Below are positions 11,158 through 23,058 of a stretch of 64,000 nucleotides of DNA, piece after piece (the first letter of the stretch is position 1; every line of letters begins with the position of its first letter). The notes beneath the pieces were generated by a model. The model did no database searches and was not told where the DNA came from. It saw nothing but the letters and a program-made list of their open reading frames with translations. The stretch lies in the NCBI GenBank assembly GCA_964019135.1, contig OZ025253.1, positions 36,010,548 through 36,074,547 of the forward strand, read 5' to 3'. The position numbers and the translations under genes were made by a program. Origin of the DNA: Arenicola marina. Lineage: Eukaryota > Annelida > Polychaeta > Arenicolidae.

Positions 11158-13821
11158 TCGATTTTCGTCATCATCAGTGTCCCACTGAGTTCTTGTTTGT
11201 CTGTTTCTATGTATGTCTGTTTCACGCAAAAACGGGAAGTCTTCTTATGGCCTAACAGCTGCATGCATCAGTTCACAGTCTTCAGTACGTAATAGCTACG
11301 CAAAAAGGCTACGACATATTTGTCACGCAGATCAAAAGGTCAAAGGTCAAGGTCACAGCGATTTTTTGAAAAAATAACTAAAAAGGCTTATATCTCCGTA
11401 AATATTAAAGCTAAAGATCTCTGGTTAGTTTTAGAATATGCTACCCCCCAAGGCGCAATTTTCGGATATTGTTCACTTTTTGATGCGTAATACTCATTTT
11501 CAAGTAAAATGGGGTCGTAAGTTTTGCGGAAAACGCACTAAATGACCTCTGTCAGTTTTCTCGCTTTTGGGCACATTTGCCATCCAGCTATCGCTATGAC
11601 GTTCTAATATGCCATAGAAATATAAATTGTGATGAGTTGTATCGAATCTTAGAGTTCTCTGATGCGTCACGTTACGTCACGATGACGTCACTTTTGGTAC
11701 TTAAAATAAATCGTCAAAAATCAGAAAAAAATTCAAAAAATTAGTGAGTAGTATCATATTGTAGGAAAAGTAGTTACTCGTATAGCTGCAAACTAAAAAC
11801 AATACATTCCTATCTTACTTCCGGTTCCAGGACCGACGGCAGCTCTCTATGGGACTTCCCATGTTAAAGCGCTGTATCTTTAGGCTGGGAAAAATGTTTT
11901 GTCGTGTATTTCACAAGTGCCTCCATCAAGCGACAACGGCAATTTTTTCTTAGTTAAACATGATACATAGTAGCATCAGTGCTTATCGCATGCGATTAGA
12001 GCAAATAGTGACGTCACAGGAATTTTTTGAAATTTGGCCAATGGTGAAAGATACGACTTTTTGGTGTTAGCAGAGGCTCCCACGGGTGTCCTATTCAAGC
12101 CATCACTCAATGCTTGCAGCTGTGGATGGTTAATACTAAGCTGAGTCACAATCTGTCAACATGGTTCCATAGCCACATTACTTTTCGGTATATAGTCGAA
12201 ATCGTTTAACATGGGATCCTATAGGGTAAGATGAACTTGATCGAATATGACCTACGTCCGCTCAAGCTATTTCAGTCTCCTTCACCACACAGTGAGATAA
12301 TATCACCATAAAGCAAGTTATACAAAAAACACGGCGATCTCTGTACTACTTTTTGTTTCCATGGCAACGAAGCCACTGGCCTAATGATAAACATACAGAT
12401 TCTTGCCATTGAAAGAAAAATCGTCAACAATCAGATAAAAATGCTAAAATTGCATTCTTTTCGCCAACTAGTTGCCAATAGCATCTACAGATCACTTAAT
12501 GCTTCAATCAGGCGGATGTTGCTCAGTTATGGCGCTAGAGCGCTTCAAAGTGGGACGACACCTTTGCGGGGCCACCAATGATGAGTGAATAGAGATTGTG
12601 TCCATCTTTAAAACAACGTTAAAATTAAGAAAAACATGCCAGAGCTGTGATCTTTACGCCAAATGGTAGGGACCATGGATCGGCAGAAACCTAGTAAAAG
12701 AAACAAATCAGTTGCTATATCACTTCGCCTGCAGTGGTCTTTGTTCTCGTCCTAGGTCTCCGTGTCTGCGCAATGATGAACTAATGCAACTTTTGGCCAT
12801 TTCGTCAAGCCATAGCTGAAGGACTATTCTTTCTATCGCCCAGCTCTTTAATCGAATAAGTTTTGGCAGTAAACCATGGCGTATTGCCACTTGGACGTTG
12901 TCGTGTGTCACGTCATAACGTCGCGATGACGTCATGACGTCACACATCTTTAGTATGCTATTACTCAGCTATTATAATGTATGACGACTTTCGGGTCGTC
13001 TGCGTTGCAGGTCGTGTTCAGGGACAGTTTGTGCCGGGTGTAACATTTTTGGCGCAGGTGATAAGTATGTATCAAAAATGACATCATAGCTAACGTGCTC
13101 CTACAAAATGTTGGGTTTGCTTTATTTTCAGCCACTTTGGCCATAGCTGTCATAACCCGAGTTGATAAGTAGGCATATTAAAGAAATAGAAGCCATCTTG
13201 AGCATTTTTGCGAACGTCAAATGACGTCATGTCACGTCACGATGACGTATTATTAGATAAAAAGTAAAATTCGTAGCGCCATTCGTAATGAGTCAAGCAA
13301 TCGCTCTTGAGAACAACATTTCATGTTCACCTAAACTCGTCGTCTTCAGAGACACCTATGGCGAGGGGGCTAAGTGTGCGTCAACGTCATAGCTTACGTG
13401 CTCCTACGAAAGTTTGGGCCTGCTTGATGTTCAGCTAATTTGGCAATAACTACCATCACCCACAAGTTCATGAGTTCACCCATGATTTCGTAAGTAGGTA
13501 TACTTAACAAAATAGAAGCCATCGCGAATATTGTCGTTATGGTCAAATGAAGTTCGTGAAGTCACGAAGACATAATAAATAAAAGATACGAAAGTACCGT
13601 TAATATTGCTTCAAGAGAAGCGCCTTGGCTTCAAACTGGATGTCCAATTAAGCTCCGCCTACAGTGCCACACTGCCTGTCGAAGGCAGCATTTAGCCCAA
13701 ATTGCCCATATAAAGCCCTTTAGCCGAAATTGGTCCTGACGACTCGTAACGTCGCCATTAATACAGCTTCCAAATGTACTTATATATTTTCGTCCTCGAC
13801 CTATGGTCGAATATCTCTTGT
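11158..13821 (+). repeat. Helentron-like unit 3
   Basis: Its 5' palindromic module is reduced to a remnant, but the body matches unit 4 closely: GCAAAAACGGGAAGTC near 11227, AGGTCA cluster at 11337-11355, TGACGTCA-type clusters near 11665-11690, 12905-12945 and 13215-13250, the GCGCCTTGGCTTCAAACTGG block at 13620 (also in unit 4, absent from unit 1), and the terminal hairpin at 13796-13810. Confidence 0.8.
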
Positions 13822-16487
13822 TATGACGAAAATTTTCAATTTTCGTCATATGTCGGTCGGTCGTGTTTGCTGTCTGTTTCTATGTATGTCTGTTTCACGC
13901 AAAAACGGAAAGTCTTGTTGTGGCCTAACAACTGCATGCATCGGTTCACAGTCTGCAGTACGTAATAGCTACGCAATAGGGCTACAACATATTTGTCACG
14001 CAGGTCAAAATGTCAAAGGTCAAGGTCACAGCGATTTTTTGAAAAAATAACTAAAAGCGCTTATATCTCCGTATATATTGAAGCTAAGGATCTCTTGTTA
14101 GTTTCAGAATGAGCTAACCCCTAAGGCGCAATTTTTAAGTATTGTTCACATTTTGATGCGTAACACTCATTTTCGAGTAAAATGAGGTCGTAAGTTTTGC
14201 GGAAAACGCACTAAATGACCTCTGTCAGTTTTCTCGCTTTTGGGCACATTGGCCATCATACTATCGCTATGACGTTCTAATATGCCGTAGAAATATGAAT
14301 TGTGATGAGTTGTATCGAATCTTAGAGTTCTCTGATGCGTCACGTGATATCACGATGGCGTCACTTTTGGTACTTAAAATAAATCGTCAAAAATCTGAAA
14401 AAATCTCAAAAATGAGTGAGTAGCATCATATTGTACGAAAAGTAGTTCCTTGTATAGCTGCAAACTAAAAACAATACATTCCTATCTTACTTCCGGTTCC
14501 AGGACCGACGGCAGTTCTCTATGGGACTTCCCATGTTAAAGTTAAAGCGCTGTATCTTTAGGCTGGGAAAAATGTTTTGTCGTGTATTTCAAAAGTGCCT
14601 CCATCAAGCGACACCGGCATTTTTTCGTTAGTTAAACATGATACATAGTAGCCTCAGTGCTTATTGCATGCAAATGGAGCTAATAGTGACGTCACAGGAT
14701 TTTTTTGAAATTTGGCCAATGGTGAAAGATACGGCTTTTTGGTGTTAGCAGAGGCTCCCACGGGTGTCCTATTCAAGCCATCACTCAATGCTTGCAGCTG
14801 TGGATGGTTAATACTAAGCTGAGTCATAATCTGTCAACATGGTTCCATAGCCACATTACTTTTCGGTATATAGTCGAAATCGTTTAACATGGGATCCTAT
14901 GGGGAAAAATGAACTTGATCGAATATGACCTACTTCCGCTCAAGCTATTTCAGTCTCCTTCGCCACACAGCGAGGTAATATCACCTTAAAGCAAGTTATA
15001 CAAAAAACACGGCGATCTCTGTATTACTTTTTGTTTCCATGGCAACGAAGCCACTGGCCTAATAATAAACATACAGATTCTTGCCATTGAAAGAAAAATC
15101 GTCAACAATCAGATAAAAATGCTAAAACTGCATTCTTTTCGCCAACTAGTTGCCAATACGCATCTACAGATCACTTAATGCTTCAATCGGGCGGATGTTG
15201 CTCAGTTATGGCGCTAAAGCGCTTCAAAACGGGACGACAACAATGATGAGTGAATGGAAATTGTGTCCATCTTTAAAACAACGTGAAAATTAAGAAAAAC
15301 ATGCCAGAGCTGTGATCTTTACGCCAAATGGTAGGGACCATTGATCGGCAGAAACCTAGTAAAAGAAACAAATGAGTTGCTATATCACTTCGCCTGCAGT
15401 GTTCTTTGTTCTCGTCCTAGGTCTCCGTGTCTCCGCAATGATGAACTAATGCAACTTTTGGCCATTTCGTCAAGCCGTAGCTGAAGGACTATTCTTTCTA
15501 TCGCCTAGCTCATTAATCGACTAAGTTTGTAACAGTAAACCATGGCGTATCGCCACTTGGACGTTGTCGTGTGTCACGTCATAACGTCACTATGACGTCA
15601 TGACGTCACACGTCTTTCGTATGCTATTACTCAGCTATTATAAGGTATGACGACTTTCGGGTCGCTTGCGTTGCAGGTCGTGTTCAGGGACAGTTTGTGC
15701 CGGGTGTAATTTTTTTGGCGCAGGTGGTAAGTATGCGTCAAAAATGACATCATAGCTAACGTGCTCCTACAAAATGTTGGGTTTGCTTTATTTTCAGCCA
15801 CTTTGGCAATAGCTGTCATAACCCGAGTTGATAAGTAGGCATATTAAAGAAATAGAAGCCATCTTGAGCATTTTTGCGAACGTCAAATGACGTCATGTCA
15901 CGTCACAATGACGTATTATTAGATAAAAAGTAAAATTCGTAGCGCCATTCATAATGAATCAGGCAATCGCTCTTGAGAACAATACTTCATGTTCACCTAA
16001 ACTCGTCGTCTTCAGAGACACCTATGGCGAGGGGGCTAAGTGTGCGTCAACGTCATGGCTTACGTACTCCTACGAAAGTTTGGGCCTGCTTGATGTTCAG
16101 CTAATTTGGCAATAGCTACCATCACCCACAAGTTCATGAGTTCATCCATGATTTCGTAAGTAGGTATACTTAACAAAATAGAAGCCATCGCGAATATTGT
16201 CGTGATCGTCAAATGAAGTTCGTGAAGTCACGAAGACACAATCAATAAAAGATACGAAAGTACCGTTAATATTTCTTCAAGAGAAGCGCCTTGGCTTCAA
16301 ACTGGATGTCCAATTAAGCTCCGCCTACAGTGCCACACTGCCTGTCGAAGGCAGCATTTAGCCCAAATTTCCCTTATAAGGCCCTTTAGCCGAAATTGGC
16401 CCTGACGACTCGTAACGTCGCCATTAATACAGCTTCCAAATGTACTTATATATTTTCGTCCTCGACCTATGGTCGAATATCTCTTGT
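13822..16487 (+). repeat. Helentron-like unit 4
   Basis: About 2.67 kb, with a single palindromic module at 13822-13869. The AGGTCA cluster is at 14002-14028, GCGCCTTGGCTTCAAACTGG near 16287, and the terminal hairpin at 16462-16476. It ends directly against the continuing AT-rich repeat. Confidence 0.8.
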
Positions 16488-16865
16488 TGAAGTATCAGAT
16501 TTTCCAAACATTAATATGATTTTTTGTATTACCTAAAGTTAAAGCCATTTTGGTACACAAACTTCATAGCCATTAACATGTACAGGTATTCCTGAATGCC
16601 GCACATTTCATAATCAATTCCATTAATACTTTACTTATCCACTCTAAAGGTATCTTAAGATTGTATCTAATATATTGTCAAATAAATCTGAAGAGTGAAA
16701 CTCCTACATATATTACATGAGATTATGTAAGACATGTATGAAATACAACTACTACTCTACTATGTATGAAACTATACAATTGACCATCCAGAAATTGGCA
16801 TATCAATATTTAAATATTCACAGATAAATATATGTCATGGCTATAACAGTAATATTGTAATGACA
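16488..16865. repeat. Continuation of AT-rich ~520-bp repeat copy 2
   Basis: TGAAGTATCAGATTTTCC resembles TGAAGTATCTGCTTTTTG at about 4103. Similarity decays after roughly 70 bp. The rest is AT-rich and empty. Confidence 0.55.
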
Positions 16866-17137
16866 TGAACATTTTGACAGCCTGCATACTTCCCGTACTG
16901 GTCAGCCTGCAGTCGCACGGTACTGTTCAGTCTGCACTCTGCCCGTACTTTTCAGGCTGCCTACTACCCGTACTGGTCGGCCTGAACTCTCCCCGTACTG
17001 GTCACGCTGTGCCCACCCCTTACTGGTCACTTTCGCGCTTAGGCCGTCCTGGTCAGCCTGCGCTCACCCCGTACTGGTCAGCCAGCGCTCACCCCGTACT
17101 GGTCAGCTAGCACTCTCTCCGTTCTGGTCAATCTGCA
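16866..17137. repeat. Minisatellite (~27 bp), left part
   Basis: Units of the type CCCGTACTGGTCAGCCTG followed by a variable CACTC-like spacer recur about nine times. The tract is interrupted by the hAT-like element and resumes at 18414-18500 with GGTCAGCCAGCGCTCACCCC. Confidence 0.85.
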
Positions 17138-18413
17138 TTAGAGTTCTGCGCGGGCGCCCCTTGTCTGCCCGCCCCCCCCCCCCCCGCGCCCGCACCACCT
17201 TGCCCGCGCCCTCTCCGCGCCCGCGTCTTAAGCCCCTTTGCTGCCCGCGCCCGCCCGCGACCAGAGTAACCTGCCCGCGCCCGCCCCGCGCCCGCAACGA
17301 CTTGCCCGCGGGCGCCCGCGCCCGCACAGAGCCGCCCGCAGCAAACCCGCACATGGTAAATAAAAGGGAACGAAGATATGTTTAACACTCCACTGATTTA
17401 TGCTAAATGTTCACAGCCATTTGACAGCTCTTCCCTCCAAATAGTTTTTGTTTTTAATAAAATTAACACTGGACACCCCGACCCCATCCCTCCCTGTCTG
17501 GCAGCTGACTTGTGACAATGACGCCTGCGTCGACCTCCTTGTTACGTATATAGCCGTAAAGACATTTACTGCCTCTCTCCCCAGTTACCCCGATATCGCT
17601 AATTCAACGGCTGCGTGACTTCCAAAATATAAAATTACCCAACGACAAGAGACCCAAGAGACAAAGAAATTTGGAAATAGAACTAGAGATTGTGCGGGGG
17701 ATAAAGAAATACATTGCATGCTCCAAGCGAAGTCAGTGACACTGAAAACGACCGTACCTAACTACCTACTGGCTAGAAATAAATAACAATCCTACCCCTA
17801 CCCCCACCCCAGACATGCCCCTTTTCTCTCAGCTTTGTACCCCACAGGTTGCACAGACAAGTACCTGTGTGCCCCCCCCCCCCCCTCCACACCCCCCTCT
17901 CTTTTTTGCTTCTCTCTTTGTGTCTATGGTGGAGCCCGTAGAGGAGGTTATCATGTTTGTTTAACACATTGGGAGCCGTACCCGTCCCGCAAACACTAGG
18001 CCTTTGTCTCACACTATACGATATTACATGAAGCTTCATCGGTCGCCAGACAAGAAGATGCTTGCACTAACTAAGGTGTTATTTACGCCGGAAACGTTTT
18101 TATTGATGCACGAAAATATGATTTGCTACGGGTCGATGGGATGGTCTTGAATCTACTGCGTTTTTTGACGTCTACACAAATAAGTGAATGAAAATAATGT
18201 TTAAATTTCAAACGCTGCGGGCGCCATGCAGGCAGTGCCCGCAAAAGCCCGCCCCGCGCACGCCCCGCACAGATATGGATATTACCGCCCCGCCCGGCGC
18301 CCGCAAGAACTGTGCCCGCGCCCGCCCCGCGCCCGCGTACCAGCACTGCAGGCGCCCGCGAGCGCGGGTACCCGCAGCCCACACGGGCATGCCCGCCCCG
18401 CGCCGATCTCTAG
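17138..18413. mobile_element. hAT-like non-autonomous element, GCCCGC-rich ends
   Basis: The left end TTAGAGTTCTGCGCGGG and the reverse complement of the right end CTAGAGATCGGCGCGGG match at 14 of 17 positions, forming terminal inverted repeats. TCTGCA flanks both ends (17132-17137 and 18414-18419); TCTGCATT versus TCTGCAAT would make an imperfect 8-bp duplication, the size hAT elements produce. Subterminal tracts of GCCCGC/GCGCCCGC repeats (about 17145-17350 and 18215-18400) resemble the transposase-binding repeats of hAT families. The interior (17360-18180) has no transposase frame. It splits a minisatellite, which supports insertion. Confidence 0.6.
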
Positions 18414-18500
18414 TCTGCAATCAACTCGCAATGGTCAGCCAGCGCTCACCCCGTAATCGTCAGCCAGCACTCTCCCCGTACTGGTCAGCCAAAAATCAGC
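18414..18500. repeat. Minisatellite (~27 bp), right part
   Basis: Two to three units of GGTCAGCCAGCGCTCACCCC type, continuing the array at 16866-17137 across the inserted element. Confidence 0.75.
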
Positions 18501-18760
18501 CAGAATAAATTTCTTTCCCAGGTTACGGTTAATTAAAAAGGGTAACACCGAGCATACATAGCAATTGCGGATACATGATATAAATTTTCTGATTCCCCAG
18601 TTCACGATTAATGAATATCCTTGATCACGACGGTCGGATAATACCCTATTCCCAATTCACGAATAATTATTTGCCTCATTTCCAGTTCACGGTGAATTGA
18701 AAACCCCATTCCCGTGGAACGTAAATGCCCCTTGCGATATTCGCGATACCACCTTTAATT
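18500..18760. repeat. Dispersed repeat, copy A
   Basis: Short phrases such as TTCCCAGTTCACGGTTAAT recur within the stretch. The order ATTATTTGCCTCATTTCCAG, GAATTGAAAACCCCATTC, GTGGAACGTAAATGCCCCTT is mirrored at 60250-60340. No coding content. Confidence 0.5.
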
Positions 18761-20995
18761 GGGGATACCACATATAATTGTTTTTTTTCGAATTCCCCGT
18801 TTTGAGAATTCCTCATCTTTTCGTTATTTTCAACAATAGTATCAATTCAATGGAAAAGGGTGTAGGGTAACTTCCAATGCTAAAAGATGCCAACGTCGTC
18901 CTGCACAGTAACAATAACTATCCTTTCTTGACTGCGCTATTCATTCAGGCACAATTTCCAATAAGATTTTGTTTAAATGTAACGATGTTAAGTGTCAAAC
19001 ATATGTATCCTTATATGTATATATGCGTTACTCATTGCGGAATAACTAACGGTCATCTAATGTTGAAAGAGGCATCCGGCCTGGGGACCCATAATGCAGG
19101 CGCCACAGCAAAAGCGGGAGTTGCCAACAAGAGAAATGAGGGGAATTACAGCAACAAACGGGACCTCCATCCCACTTAAGATTGACAAGAATCCTTCCCT
19201 TGGTTCAAATCTTCCTTTCAAACCAAATGTTGAGAATTAAAAAATGTTTTCATGAATATTAAGATGCAAGATATAAAGACGGCACACATTTAATACAACC
19301 AAATATTCAGTGTACAAAATTGAAACAGAGATATGTGACCTAATTGTCGTCTGTTTACCATATATATTGAACGTTTATAAGCATAACTAACGCCCATGAA
19401 ATAAGAACTAATGCACCTAAAATAACAACGAAGTTATCTCGATCACCATGTGTCGCAAAACGATGATTTAACATACAAACTTAGCCATTATGTACAGAAA
19501 CATAATCAGTGTCCCATTTTGACTTAACTGAGCGAACTTTTCCTCTTTTCTGATATGGTTTCTTACGTGGCACAACCGGGGCTCCCGGCCTTGATTTGAC
19601 ATCCGTCCGCCTTTGCCCTGGGAAATCGCCCAGCGCCGTCCTGGCGGAATAATGCCGACGGTCACACAAACATTGGCATAAATAGTGGCATAGTGTTCGG
19701 ATACAGAACCGTATGGGGATATTAATCTGCACCAACCGACTTGCGATACTAACCCGACCCTAGCCCCATGTGACGTTTTTAGCTTCAAGCAACACCGCCA
19801 CATGTCCTAACCGGCAAATCCTGAACGGTAAAGCACAAACATGCGCGGTTAGAAGCGGTTTTGATGGCAAACACTTTTTGGAGTATGGTAATAGTTTCTG
19901 GAAGTATGTATCTTACAACTTAGGTTGTTATTTTGTCATTTCCGTTACATATATCATTTGTTGTTCGAGCGAGCAGTCAGCAGTCAAAACCGCACCATTG
20001 GCGCTCCGTACATCCAGCCATTGACACGCAATTAGCGAAACGTCATCTGGCGAATGCTTTTGGCGACATTAGAATAGACTTTGACTCTATTCCACACGTC
20101 AACTTATGGTACAATTTTCTTCTCATGGCCGCTGCTTGGCCAGCTGAGAAGAACGGATGGTGACGGGTAGTTAAGGCATCACTTGTAAACATGTTAAAGC
20201 AAATACTGGTGCTTTAAAAATGTGTACTGCCAAGTTGCTTATCAACTGTTTTTGTGTGTTTTGCATTAGAACTCAAAAGCTTTCAAATTTGCCCCCGACA
20301 GTATTTTGCCTGAATATATTTCTTTCTTCTCATTATGCATCGGATACCTCCACACATAATGATATTCAGTTTCGAATGCAGTAATGGCGAAATTGGTGTC
20401 GCATAATTGACACATCTCATGGTCTAACGATATTCCACTATATCTACCAGTTTGGATGACAAAGAACTCATTGTTGCAACCATGCATGCCCTCACCCATG
20501 CATAGTTAAAATTTATTATGTATTCGCGGCATATGCCACTTGGTCTCTTTCATCCAGAGTACCATTTCGTCGTATAAATTTACTCATCAATATCCGTTAT
20601 GCGAGATGGATCGATCAAGTTCGTTAACGGGGGATGTAGGTCACAGGTCACATTCAAGTCAATTCTTCAAGTCAAGGTCATTGTAGTGGACCGAAGACAT
20701 AATCCGGAGTTTACATTTTACGTCATCTCACCCTACGGGTGACGCAATCTCGTTTGACACTTTCCGAGAAAGATCCGGAAACCCAATCACCTCACATAAC
20801 AAAGCCATCGACATTGTGTTATTGCACCGTGGACGGCTGTTATCGCCTCTTTGTGTGTATGTTATTTGTTACGGTGTACACTGCGCCGTGGTTATGGTAC
20901 GAAATCCCTTGATGTCGTCATTTCTAACTCATGAAATTACAAATGCATGATTTCAAAGTCTTTCGTTTCATATTTCTGATTGTCATACAATGTTG
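18761..20995. other. Non-coding stretch
   Basis: No recognised gene. A basic Arg/Lys-rich open frame on the minus strand (about 19481-19735) has no domain I recognise and may be a decayed mobile-element protein. AGGTCA-like half sites cluster around 20640-20690. Nothing else stands out. Confidence 0.4.
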
Positions 20996-21003
20996 TTCCT
21001 CTC

Positions 21004-21290
21004 AGGGTTTGGATTGGTACCTAGTCGAATTTTACTTTGTTGAATATATTCACCTCACTCATGTGATTACTTTCAGGGTTTTACTAGTAGCTGCTCGAAT
21101 TTTACTTTCTTGGATACCTTCACCTCACTTGCGTGATGACTTTCGGGGTTTTACTGGTATCCGCTCAAATTTTACATTCTTGGATATCTGCACCGCACTC
21201 GCGTGATTACTTTCAGGGTTTTACTGGTATCTACTCAAATTTTAATTTCTTACATATCTTCATCTCACTCGCGTGATTACTTGCTATAAC
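21004..21290. repeat. 70-bp tandem repeat, about four copies
   Basis: CAGGGTTT marks copy starts at 21004, 21074, 21144 and 21214. Each copy runs CAGGGTTTTACTGGTAT, CTCAAATTTTA, TTCTTGGATAT, CACCTCACTCGCGTGATTAC. The open frame on the plus strand is imposed by the repeat. Confidence 0.85.
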
Positions 21291-22356
21291 CGTTTAAAGT
21301 TAAAACAGTTTTTTGTATAATAAGGTTAGTACAAAGTGAGTGACATAACATGAACATCAGTTTCAATAGCCGATACTGAACACCGCCTGTAAACTGTATG
21401 TTACCTTCCAAGCAGCATAAGCGGCACGAATTTGATCCATGGACAAAGACTGTTATACAAATGGTGTTGAAACGTTTTGAAACTAATTAAAATTATAAAC
21501 AAGATTTTCGTCATGATACTAAGTAGTTAATTGAATGAACATCTAGTTCTGTAAAATCGCAGCCAATAGCAGTGTGGCAATTGCACCATTTTTCCTAAAC
21601 AATAATACAGTTTGGCACAATAAGTGCATACACAATTAAAGCTTATACATGTATTTTTATTGTTTAATGCAAATGCTATAAACATGTCAACAATCTTAGC
21701 ACTAGAACTATCAGAGCAATCTTTGTCATTTATTCAAAATAAAGCAAATGCATTTATTGAATTAGGCATATTTAATTAATTTTATGTTGACTATCCTTTA
21801 TGGAATAATATTTTGGTTCATACCTAAACTAAATAGTGAAATATAATGCTGTTAAGACTTGCCAAACATTTCATTAATTATTCCCTTCACCTTGAAACCT
21901 CAAAAATACAAGGTATGAAATATGCTTTTATCTTACATATTTAAATTGTAATGTTCAAACATATAGATCTGCATCAATATGTATCACCAAGATATAAAAT
22001 ATGCATGTATTAAGTTTAAGCATGAAAGGCACACGGCATATATGCAACCCCCACTGTCAGTTTTGGGCGCAATTACTCTTCTATCCCCTATATGGCTATC
22101 ATAAAAACGTTCACGCAAACTTCCGTTTTCTTGTAACCCTGACATTGTTCAACCTTCATATAACGTTTGCGGAGTGTTGCATCATAGCCCTAAAATTACT
22201 CAACGTTTTATGAACGCTTTTAGAAGGTTATGTTGGCCTACTTACATGTATTCTGTTCGTGGCGGTGCTACCAGCTTAGATATGTCGATACAGATTTGCC
22301 GTTGCCGAGGTGCCGAGTTAGGGATACGACGCAACGATTGAATGGAATGAGAAAAC
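21291..22356. other. AT-rich non-coding stretch downstream of the FkbM gene
   Basis: AT-rich, with no recognised coding sequence. It could include the 3' UTR of the minus-strand FkbM gene; TTTATT (AATAAA on the minus strand) occurs near 21656 and 21730, but no poly(A) site can be confirmed. Confidence 0.45.
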
Positions 22357-23058
22357 TCAAGAATGTTTGTAAACCGGGTTGGTGAACAGTTCATTGTTCG
22401 CGCAATCTCTGGTCTCGCATAGTGCCCTGATGTCGTGGCGGGCAGGGAAGTATCCATGGCGATAAAGCAATTCCCAGATCTGGTCGTCATGTTCATGTCC
22501 CATTTCTACCAAGAACATCCGCACCGGGATGTCCCAGTCCATCGTCTGGGGCGCCAGCAACTAAGCGCCCTCTACATCAAGACTGAAGAGATCGATGTGG
22601 CGAATACCCGCGTCGCGCAGGTACGCCCCGAGAGGCAGACATGGTACTACCACTTCGATGTGGTCCTTGGGGATCCATAGTTCGATAGACGATCCATAGA
22701 CGATAGTTCAACGACATCTGACCTTTATTGCCGCCGGTGGCCAACGGGCGTTTGCCCTTGCTAAAGGCTATCGTGACATTGCTTTGACCTTCGGGGCAGA
22801 CAGCGCCTGAATACTTCCGGCACCGTGGCTGGCGGTCCCGCAGCAAGGCGTGGTTGTTGGAATTAGCTTCGATGAGGACCCCACGCCAGCCCAGGGCGTC
22901 CTCATAAAGCTTGGTGTTGCTGTAGAGGACCCCGTCCAATGCTCCCAGCTCGACAAACGTCCCGTTACAGATAACGGGGTTGCTGAAGTACAGCTCGAGC
23001 AGCGCCTTGTCCTCCGTGCTCTGACTGTAGAACTGTCGCTTGTTCGGTAGGCGGCAGT
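22357..23058 (-). pseudogene. FkbM-family methyltransferase, catalytic exon, disrupted
   Basis: A minus-strand exon that begins after a good acceptor (ACACAATTTCAG, 23059 side) and runs to a TGA at 22357-22359. It matches the FkbM methyltransferase fold: QSTEDKALLELYF, then the SAM-binding block FVELGALDGVLYSNT, then ALGWRGVLIEA; further on, HIDLFSLDVEGA and DWDIPVRMFLVEM near the C-terminus. Two breaks: a short near-duplication of CTATGGATC-containing sequence around 22680-22710 shifts the frame, and a TAG at about 22563-22565 stands where the family has Glu (GAG to TAG) just after DVEGA. The family methylates sugars or other small groups; the substrate here is unknown. It is a pseudogene, a null allele or an assembly error. 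Confidence 0.7.

Larger units (their letters stand above)
4597..16487. mobile_element. Tandem array of a non-coding, Helitron/Helentron-like element
   Basis: Four head-to-tail units, inserted into the AT-rich repeat. The left junction is CTATTGT/CATGACG; the right is ATCTCTTGT/TGAAG. This fits either a T-T insertion without target duplication (as Helentrons make) or a 4-bp TTGT duplication (4593-4596 and 16484-16487). Internal junctions at 6980/6981 and 13821/13822 read CTCTTGT-TATGACG. Complete 3' ends have the hairpin TCGACC-TAT-GGTCGA ending about 11 nt before the terminus (6955-6969, 13796-13810, 16462-16476). GACGAAAAT near the 5' end reappears inverted near the 3' end. No Rep, helicase or transposase reading frame is present, so it would be non-autonomous. 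A plain satellite with large units is the alternative. Confidence 0.55.

Noticed and set aside
6210..15819. A ~60-residue minus-strand ORF conserved in units 1, 3 and 4 (starts MTAIAKVAENKANPTF or similar)
   Set aside because: Conservation is no higher than for the whole unit, C-termini differ by frameshift, and no homologue is recognised.
17103..17388. Gly/Arg/Ala-rich ORFs in the GCCCGC tract
   Set aside because: Low-complexity translation of the hAT-like subterminal repeats, open in several frames at once.
19481..19735. Basic Arg/Lys-rich minus-strand ORF
   Set aside because: No motif of a known nucleic-acid-binding or retroelement protein could be identified.
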